Shown: one piece after another, positions 40,801 through 51,200 of the stretch
How positions within the stretch are numbered: the first letter of the stretch is position 1
How the letters are laid out: every line of letters starts with the position of its first letter
Assembly (NCBI GenBank): GCA_047967505.1
Contig: CM106540.1
Origin: Dipteris shenzhenensis
Lineage: Eukaryota; Polypodiophyta; Polypodiopsida; Gleicheniales
Strand: one strand, 5' to 3'
DNA: 64,000 nt
The notes under the pieces: model-generated
Told to the model about the DNA's origin: nothing
The model's input: only the letters and a program-made list of their open reading frames with translations
The model's database searches: none
Program-made: the position numbers and the translations under genes

Positions 40801-42147
40801 GGAACGCATTTGTGGAACGTAGGATCCTGGGAGGTTTAAAAGTGTTTTACAGCTTCCAAAATAAATTGCAAATAGCCACATTTGTGGAATTGGGAGATGA
40901 GGAAATATTCGTACACCATGCTTGTGCAAACAGTGGTTCTATATGGGTGTCCAGGCTGCCCGGGCTCTCCAGAGCTTATTGGAAAAGAATAAGAACAATG
41001 CACAAACGCTTTATCGTAGGAGAGTTGGGAGTAAAGACTCAGACACCTTATCCCATCTTGTTAGCTGAAACAAGTATAATACCACTGGCAGGTGAAGCAC
41101 TATGCTATTATATGGGATACGTCAACAAGATCAAGAAGATGGATGCACACTGGATACCACACAAAGCAGTGGAGGCCACTAAGACCGCAGGCTGGTACAG
41201 AGATGGGGAGGAATGGATGGAATTAAGGTGGCTGATATACCAGAAGAACCAGGTGAAATCAGACTTAGTGACGCTGAAAATGCCATAGAAGATATGGCAT
41301 GACCCAGAACAAAAATGCAGTTTTACAAACGGGAAATCATCTCGATGGACAGCTATGCAATGCAGAAATTTTTTGGGGAGTTAAGGACCAGCTCACATGG
41401 CCTAGAAGTGGAGAAGGGTAGATGGATGCCGCTTAGGATTCCAAGAGAGGCAAGGGTCTGCATAACCTGCCCTACAGGGGATGTAGAAGATTTAACAACA
41501 CGTGCTCTTAAAATGTCGAGCATACGCACGCATCAACGAGAATCGTGGAAAAAACCGATGTAATCTCAAGAATCTATTGGAACAGCCAGCCCACAAGTTT
41601 GGAAGCTACCTAAAAGAAATCGTAGAACACCGCAGAGCAAAGTACTCAGACTAGCACAAAAAATAGCCCCGCAAAGACTTGTGAGAATTTTATTTCAAAA
41701 CGTGTTGTAATTGACCACTATTTTGTTTAAAAGTGGTCACCAGTCCCATAGATCCTAAGGGTCTCAAGAGGACTTTAATACAATCGTACCATATCATATT
41801 TCCCACCTTTTGTATAATTTTCTTTTAAAAATAAATTACCACGTTTGCAAATAAAAAACAAAAATCAAGACAATATTTCAGCCTCATGAATATTAACTGA
41901 TTGCTCCTTATCACATATATTTATCTAGATGAATCTAGGGACATGCCTAAACTCATCCTCTAAAAACACAACACAATGTTCAGTCACTCACAAGGTTGAC
42001 AACCATAAACTCCATCACATAGAGCAGGACTAGCTACTATGACATCCCCACTGATGTTATCAGCGCCCAACAGTGGGTGTAGACCATGGTATAGACCATC
42101 AGTTTTCTATCAGTCTCAGAGACCCATCGGTCTTCCGAAGACTTTAA

Positions 42148-42202
<55 letters not shown>

Positions 42203-45200
42203 CAGCCCCCCTCGCTGCTCCTCCTCTCCCTCCCCTCTCGCCAGCCCCCTCTCCCTCCTCCCTCACCCTCCCTCTATGCCGCTCAGCGCTCTCAGCTCAC
42301 CTCTCTGCCGCTCAGCGCTACGCTCACCTCTCTACCCCTATGCTACCCCCTACGCTACCCCCTGCTCTCTCCCTGCGCTACCCCCTCCGCTAACCCATCC
42401 GTACCCCCTCGCTACCTCTGCTACCCCCCCCGCTACCTCTGCTAAAACCCCCCGCTATCCCCTCTGCTACCCTCCCGCTACCCCCTCGCTAACCCCCTCC
42501 GCTAACCCCCATGCTACCTCGCCACCCCCGGCTACCCTTCTCGCTAACCCCCCCGCCACCTCGCTACCCCCCCGCTACCTCGCTATCCTCTCGCTAATAT
42601 ATACCTAGATGAATCCAGGAACATTCCCAAACTCATCCTCTAAAAACACAACATGGTGCAGTTTCAATCTCATGATAGTCACTCACAAGGTTGAAAACCA
42701 TAAACTCCATCATGCATAGCAGGGACTAGCTACTATGACATCCCCACTGACGTCATCAGCGCCCAACAGTGGGTGTAGACCATAGTATAAAAATATGCTC
42801 TCACACACACAAATCCACACACCCACACATACTTGAGCATCCATTTATACAAAGTCTTCGTACTGAGTTTCTGTCGGCACTCCGGAGGTGAAGGGCAGAC
42901 TCAGCCATGATGAAGGCTAGCACTAAAGGAGAAGGCTAATCAAAAGGTAGTCCAAAATCTCTTCATTCAAGCTACAACTGCTTGTGAAGTCTAAACATTT
43001 TCATTTAAGTCTCTCCTCAACGAGCATCTAAATCTAAATCTAGCTGATAGGGCAACGCACCATTTAAGATAGAAAGAATTATCACAATACCAGCAGGCTG
43101 CAACTTGGACGAAAACTTCACAAGGTGAAATTTGCATGTCCGCTAATACGGCAGAAGCATATACCTAGATGAATCCAGGAACATTCCCAAACTCATCCTC
43201 TAAAAACACAACATAGTGCAGTTTTAATCTCATGAGAGTCACTCACAAGGTTGAAAACCATAAACTCCATCATGCATGGCAGGGACTAGCTACTATGACA
43301 TCCCCACTGACGTCATCAGTGCCCAACAGTGGGTGTAGACCATAGTATAAAAATATGCTCTCACACATACAAATCCACACACCCACACATACTTGAGCAT
43401 CCATTTATACAAAGTCTTCGTACTGAGTTTCTCTCGGTACTCCGGAGGTGAAGGGCAGACTCAGCTGGGTAATAACCTCTACCTCCTTGCCTTTATCATA
43501 AGTCTTCTTATTCTTTCCTCTTTTTCTTCTGACCTCAGTCCAGCCGCCAGCCACCTCTGGACCGGACTCCGGCTGCCTCTGCTCTTCCTGACGTGGCTGC
43601 CCGGAGGGAGGGGGAGGAAGCTACGGGTGGGGGGACGGGGGGGGCCGAGAGGAGCTGGAGAAGCACGGACAAGCAACAGTCAGGTGCCCAAAGCCATGAC
43701 ACCTCAGGCACTGGCCTGGCTGTCCTGTGACTACCATGCTCTGAGTAATGCTGCCAACATCTGTCACGATCTCAATCACTGCAGGGAGGGACGCAGGATC
43801 TGCCACAGCCACACGGACTCTGGGAGCTCCTGCCGCAGCAACCACGTCGACGAAAGTGTCATGCATCACCCAGCCAAAGTGGGAACCCAGGTCCCTGACT
43901 ATCGGCCGCAACTCAGCAGCAAGGCCTGGAAAAACTAGCGTCACTGGGTGGCGAGGTATGCGGAAACGAGCATCAAAGTCCGCTGCGCTAAATCCTCGGT
44001 ACCAAGGGACTATCATGATGATCTTTCCATCCACAGATGTGGGGGAACCAGCAATCAGGTTGCTCGCAGCTTTCGCAGTGGAGAGTTTAAGCCAGAAGAT
44101 GCCCCTTTCCATAAGGGCCACCTCCTCGATGTGGCTGTCCTCTAGCATAAGAGTGGATTGCAGCCAATCCCTGATGGCTGGTCTGGAGGGAGAGTGTCCA
44201 ATGACTCTGCCATAGACTGAAGTGTGGGCAAAGTCATTGGCAACCTGTTATACCCGAGACAACTGTTGCTCTATCAAGATCACGCGGTAGGCTTCTGGAG
44301 AGGGAGGGTCCGGCTGGGCCTCCGGTTCCGGGCAGGGAGCTGCCATACCACCAAGACAAACTGCGAGAACTCCGATGAGGAAGAGGCTGCCACCAAAAAA
44401 GGAGGGGAATAGAATAGGGATGGAGCCTGGGTGTGACGGAGGAGGATAGGCGAGGCGAGGCGAGGCGGGGCGGAAGAAGAGGAGGCGATGGCGAGGTGAA
44501 GCAAGGCGGCGGGTATAGGGCGGGGGGGTGAGGCGAGGGCGTGGCGAGGGCGAGGGCGAAGGCGGGGGCAAGGCGAGGGCGAAGACGAGGGCGAAGGCAG
44601 AGGCAATGGCGAGGCGAAGGTGGGGGCGAAGGGTGAAGGCGAGGGCGGGGCAAGAGCATGGCGAGGGCGGAGGGCGGAGGTCGAAGGGGAGGGCGAAGGG
44701 CGGCGGGCGGAGGCGAGGGCGGAAATCGTGGTGGCGAGGGGCGGAGGGCGTGGTGGCGGAGGCGAGGGCGTGGTGGCGAGGGGCGAGGGCACAAGGCGAG
44801 GGGCGAGGGACGCAGGCGAGGGCGTAAGGTGAGGCGGAGGGGAGGTAGGGAGGTAGAGGCTACGGCTAGGGGGAGGAGGGCTCGTAGGAGCAGGTCACTG
44901 TCCCTGTGACAGAGATACTTGGTTGGACGATGCCTTTCTTATTCAGCCACAGTCCCTCCTGTTCTCTTGGTCGAACAAGAGGCAACAGATGCCTATTCAT
45001 GCATGCATTGACAGATTCTATGTAGACGATTGGGCACTAGACTGAGGTGGGTCGGTATGCATTGCTGCTGGGGTTTCCACTTCACACCACTTTCCTGTTG
45101 TGCTGGCTATCTCAAAGCCTTACATGAGAGGCCGGTCTGCCAACATCAGGATTCCAAATGCCTTGTACATAGAAGAGGACCTTACAAAGGCAGCCCTGCA

Positions 45201-48200
45201 GATATGGGTTTCTCATGTCCAAGGTAGGCAGCCATTTCCATCACATGTAGCTGCTGCCCTTTTTGGTATTAGCGACTTCTACCACTCAGTTGTTAGTACC
45301 AGGAGACGAGATATTCTCAGACGTGAGATTGGCGTTCGCCAGCAGTTGGCAGCTTTGCAGAGGGAAGAGCAGAAATGGCCTTCAGATGCTTGGATTCAGG
45401 AGCGCCTTGCTGCAACAAGGGCTCATCAATAGATATTGCTTGATCAGAGAGCAGAGTATGCCTTTCATGCATGGAAGTCCTTCTGGATTGAGATGGGTGG
45501 CAGAGTCAATAAACACTTTTTCTCTACTCTTGGCCCTAGACATAGTAGAGAGAGTGTATCCCAGCTCATTAACTCACATGCGGTTTTACAGACAGATCCA
45601 GATGACGTCATGTGCATAGCTTCACATTTTTAATAGAGAGGATGCTAGACAGGTTATTTGACAGAGCATCCCTTTGTTGGTGAAATCGGATATGCACGTT
45701 TTACTTGATGCACCTTTCACCAACACAGAGTTCAAGACTACACTTTTAGCCCTTCACAAGGGTAAATGTCTTGGTTCGGATGGTCTCACCCCTTCTTTCT
45801 TCAGTGCATTTTGGGATATGATTAGAGACTACATTACATCGGCCCTGCAGGGCATTTGGGACTCGGGCGAGATACTTGGATCGCTTACAGAGGGTCTCAT
45901 ACACCTTATACCTAGATGAATCCAGGAACATTCCCAAACTCATCCTCTAAAAACACAACATAGTGCAGTTTCAATCTCATGATAGTCACTCACAAGGTTG
46001 AAAACCATAAACTCCATCATGCATAGCAGGGACTAGCTACTATGACGTCCCCACTGATGTCATCAGCGCCCAACAGTGGGTGTAGACCATAGTATAAAAA
46101 TATGCTCTCACACATACAAATCCACACACCCACACATACTTGAGCATCCATTTATACAAAGTCTTTGTACTGAGTTTCTGTCGGCACTCCGGAGGTGAAG
46201 GGCAGACTCAGCCATGATGAAGGCTAGCACTAAAGGAGAAGGCTAATCAAAAGGTAGTCCAAAATCTCTTCATTCAAGCTACAACTGCTTGTGAAGTCTA
46301 AACATTTTCATTTTAGTCTCTCCCCAACGAGCATCTAAATCTAAATCTAGCTGATAGGGCAACGCACCATCCTCTCGCTAACCCCACCGCTACCTCGCTA
46401 CCCCCCGCTACCTCGCTTTTACCCCCCCCCTACCCCCCTCGCTACCCCCTCCGCTACCCCTCTCTACCCCCGCTACTCCCTCCGCTAACCCCCCCCGCTA
46501 CTCCCTCCACTAACCCCCCCGCTACCCCCTCCGCGGAAAGGAAAAAAAAGGGGGGGGGGGGAAGCAGCTTCGACCTCCTGCAGTCCCTTCTTTGCCCCCA
46601 TAATGAAAGGAACAAGGGGATGAGGACAGGAGACTAGGCGGGAGACCCCTCGATCCAAATCTGCATACGCGTGGAGATGGGGAAGGGGAACGGTGACAAG
46701 GCGAAAACACAAAAGCAACTCAATCTGGAGGACTTCAACAAACACAGCAACCGGAGCGGTTTGACAGTGGATAGCACCGCGGCCCAGAAGAAAGGGGCCC
46801 ACCCAAAGCCCATGCTGCTCACCACATCCTCAACCTCTATGGTTACCACCACTATTTCACCACCATCATCCGCCTCATCATCTATGCCACCTCTCTCCTC
46901 CCCCTCTCTTGCATCATCATCACAGGTCTCCTCTCCAGTAGCCTCACCACTGGCCCCATCAGCCACGGCTCAACACCTCTCAGTTAGCCACCCTTCATCA
47001 CCTCGTCCGACCCCGCTACTCCTACATATCACTCCCCTGCCCAGATCATACTGTCCCCACCCTCAGTACAACCTCAGCAGCCCACCTTCATTCCAACCCC
47101 TCTCGAGATCCAATTCCCACCTGGACCAGCACATCTTAGGCCCTCGTCAGATGCTTGGGACTCCCTATTGGCTCAGATACACAACATCCGGGCCCATCAG
47201 GCAGAGCTGACACATTACACCCAGGAGCAGGCCCGATACACCCAGGAGCAGGCCCGCATTATACACGAGCAGGGCACCCTTATCCAGGGACTCAAACACG
47301 ACATCACACAGCTTCGAGAGGAGCTCGGGACCCTCATAGCAGCGCCTGAAGGGACCCCAGTCACAGAGATGGAGGCACAGATAGCCACGATACAGATAGT
47401 CACAGAGATGGGTGAACGTGGCAAAACGGGAGCCCGCAAAGGCAACCGTTTCAGCCGCCATACACGAGCAGCAGCAGAGGGCTTCGAAGGCCCTCAACAT
47501 CCGGATACGAGGGAACACACGAGACAGCACCAGCACCACTACGACGCCCATGGAGGAGGCGATTACCTTTGTGACCACCACCATGGGGGTCCCCGACCAT
47601 GGCATAGAGGGAGCATGGCGTGTTGGGAGAGATCCCAACCGAGAGCAGTCCCTAGTCATTCGCTTCGGAGATTCACATGCTCGTCTAGCAACACTCAAAT
47701 GGGCCGTGGTCCGAGATGGTAGGTTGTTGACCAGCACCCGTCGGGCTCCCACCCGTACCCCCTAGGGGGACGGGGCCTATGAGACTCAGGTTCTCGAGAC
47801 CCTAGACTGCACCATTTGGAACTGTAATGCCACCTTATGGTCAGACCCAGGAAACTTCTCGGAGTCTTATACAGGACGAGACATAGTCTTTTACACGGAG
47901 ACACACCAAAGCCCAGAGCGTCCACTACCGATAGTGGCTACATATGGGAGTCAGCCTTCAGGGATGAGACGAGGGATACAGGAGGAGTCCGAGGATCAGG
48001 CAAGGTCGCAGTATTGTACAAGTCTTCCCTCGCATTGAGAGGAAGGACGCACGCTCCCAATTCATGTGGATCCGGATCCGACGCACAGACACCCGTGACC
48101 TTTTCATAGCAATATGCTACTTCCCGCCAGACACATCCCACTTCGCCAAAGTGGCACGAGAAGAGGGTGAGACATCTCCATATGCACCCTTACATCAAGA

Positions 48201-51200
48201 TATCCCAGACCTTTCAGCCCGCGGGGAAGTTCTCCTTGTTGGGGACTTCAACGCCAGCACGAGTACGCAACAGGCACCACTCCTGGACTTCCGAGACGAC
48301 TCTATCATGCTTCCAGACATGGACCTAGACGGAGCAGGTATGACTAGGACCTCATCGGACCGACACGGGCCTGTTACACCATATGGACACGCGCTCCTTG
48401 ATTTGGGCAGGATGCATGATCTCATCATCTACAACGGGCTCGACCTATGGCCCTCCTCAAGTGATTTTACTTGCTTCCCACACAGGGGGGGCACTAGTGT
48501 AGTAGATTACATCATGGGATCCCCTACCTTTACTTCATGTATCACCAACTTCACCGTAGTACCACTCCCTCCAGGAGCTGATCACACATACCTATTCTTC
48601 ACTATCGCCACCCCATGCTTAGCCACACCACACACACCACATGGGAAGCACGACACCTACCACGACATACACTTTGATCACAGCCTCTCACCGGCCTACT
48701 CTGGACGCCTAAACAGACTCCTAACATACATCAATCACATACCACTCATAGAGGACCATGCTGCCCTAATAGTCGCACACTCTACGAGGCTGCCCTCCAA
48801 ATCTTTCCCACACCACACGGTCCACTAGACCACCACCTCTTGGTTCTGTACCCTGCAACAATTGGTACGATGCGGAATGCAAGGCTTATCGCCGACAGCT
48901 CCGACTTGAAACCAGATGTCACCTCCCGAACACACCAGACACGATACGCAAGTACCGACGTCTCGTATGTTGGAAGAAGCAGGCTTTTCTTCGTCAAAAT
49001 GAGGAGCTGCTGCACATCTTGTACAGCAACAACCCTAAGGATTTTTTGCGGAGATTCCTTAAGCGTAGGTCCCCATCACCCCTCACCGACACAAGAGTCT
49101 GGCACACGTATGCACACCATCTATATAATGTCCCATACCAGCCCACTCCAGACCTCATACACACACCTCGTCCCACCACCTGCACGTTGTTCACCAAAGG
49201 GGGAGTCAAGGATGCGACATTGAAACTGCACAATGGCCGAGCTAAGGATCACGAGGGGTTATGCACTGAGTTTATCACCTATGGGATCGACACGTTAGCC
49301 CCGATCCTAGCAAAGCTATTCAATGACGTTGTTTGCCTTGGCTTCCCCCGCACTTGGACACTCAACACCATCACCCCCATCCACAAGGTAGGGGATCCCA
49401 TGGACCCGAGTAACTACAGGACTATCATGATTGGACATGTGATGTCCGAGATCTATGCAACTGTATTGGATACATCGGTCAGCCTGTTCGCAGAGATGAG
49501 AGGGCTCAGAGCAGAGGGTCTCGCTGGTTTCAGGCGAGACCATGGGACTATGGATCACATACTCACACTCAGGAGTGTCATTGAGGAGGCCAGATCACGG
49601 AAGGAGAGGGTATACTGTTGCTTTGTGGATTTCCGCAAAGCCTTTGACACAGTACCTCGAGCTCGTCTTATCACACGCCTATAGACACTGGGATTTGATC
49701 AGCAGATCATCTGGGCAGTCATGGCACTGTATGAGAGAGTCTCAGGCCGAGTTCGTACAGGCGCAGGTTGGACAGATGAGATCCTCAGTACCATAGGGGT
49801 CAAACAGGGTTGTCCCTTATCACCGACCCTGTTTGGCCTCTACATCGATGAGCTTGAGACTTTCATGGGGACGTTCGAAGGGACCGGTTGCTCACTTGCC
49901 GGGATCATCATCAAGATTCTTCTTTATGCAGATGACGTGGCACTCTTGTCGTCCACACCTGAGGGGCTCCAACGACACCTAGATGCACTGCACGATTTTT
50001 GTTTATCCCATGATTTGGAGGTCAACCTTGGCAAGACAAGGGTTATGATCTTTAACACCTCTCGAGCAAACATGCAACGGAAACAGTTTACTTTTACTTT
50101 GGGTGGGTCACTAGTTGAGATCGTATCCTCATACACTTACTTGGGGGTCATCTTCTCCGGCCCAATCTTCACGATGAGACCAGCGATGCAAGCCAGACTG
50201 AGTAGGGGATACGCCTCACTGGCTCGGCTAGAGAGACAGTGCTTTCACTCCCACTTCCAGGACCCTCGGACCAAGGCTCTTCTCTTCGACTTCTTGGTCC
50301 GACCAGCCGGTATGTATGGCAGCCCTTGTTGGGGGCCTGACATGTCAGAGATAGAGTGGACACGAGTGGAGCGCTTGCAGATCCTCATGCTCTCACGAAT
50401 GATCCGGGGGAAACCGTCTGTACCACATCACATCATTCAGGCCGAGTTTGGTGCCTCTCCACTCCAGCTAGATGCAGGTTGAGTTGGAGGAGCATTTTAT
50501 TTTTAGGTGCCCAGTGTACTACGAGATCCGAGGTCGCTACCACTGCCTCTTCAGAGACGGCTCTGGGCTCCTTTCCAAATTCGTCGCCTACCTAGATCAG
50601 AGATGCCTCGCGGCCTTCATTCACGAGGGAATCTGACATAGAGAGTACTTACTCAGGCGACGGGGCTTGGCCACATCATCAGACACCTCTCAGAGCAGGA
50701 TCACAAAGTTCTTCCCATCGAGTGACATTGATCGTCCAATCTCTAGCCGCCGACGTGACAGAGACCCCGACCCGACGATCGCAGCACGACACACGAGACA
50801 TCGAGGGGACACACAGATCACTCTGGGGGACCTCCCGCCATTGTTTAGACCCGGGATACGTCCCACGGGAGTCACCGTGGCTCTAGTCTTGTGTTGAGCC
50901 TCGTCCAGGAGACCGAGACGCACGGCACCCCTTGACGGGCACCAACGTCCCATCACCGGCTATGCACCAGCCAGGGGGACATGACATAAGGAGGATTCCG
51001 CTCCACTCCGCTCCAATCCTTTTCTTTTCATTGTTACATCCAGATGTATTTGATTATGTATGATCAGACTTAGGATTCAGCACGGGTGATGATGCTCGTT
51101 TCAGTAACTCCACCCTTACTGTGATTTGTATCGAGTTTTCTTTCAGTCTCATAGACCCATCGGTCTTCCGAAGACTCTAATAAAATTTATTTCTTTCTTT

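Larger units (their letters stand above)
42598..46370 (+). mobile_element. 3.8-kb mosaic bounded by 464-bp direct repeats
   Basis: Bounded by direct repeats 42600-43063 and 45907-46370 (both 464 bp, only about eight differences seen, roughly 98% identical). Interior: a third, 306-bp truncated repeat copy (43160-43465) fused to an L1 5' fragment on the minus strand, then an L1 ORF2 fragment on the plus strand. No gag/pol, PBS or TG...CA ends are evident, so it is LTR-like rather than a proven LTR element. The 11-bp word CCTCTCGCTAA occurs on both sides (42587-42597 and 46371-46381), but the target is itself repetitive. Confidence 0.65.

Noticed and set aside
42748-42755. Cyclic-AMP-type response element meaning
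   Set aside because: TGACGTCA is described only as a bZIP/TGA-type site in a repeat; a single palindrome does not establish regulation.
44234-44794. Pro/Arg/His-rich frames of 170-186 codons
   Set aside because: Same artefact in the L1 5' pyrimidine leader; several frames are open at once.
42587-46381. CCTCTCGCTAA as a proven target-site duplication of the mosaic element
   Set aside because: The word is part of the repeating unit of the surrounding C-rich tract, so its presence on both sides could be coincidence; reported only as a hint.
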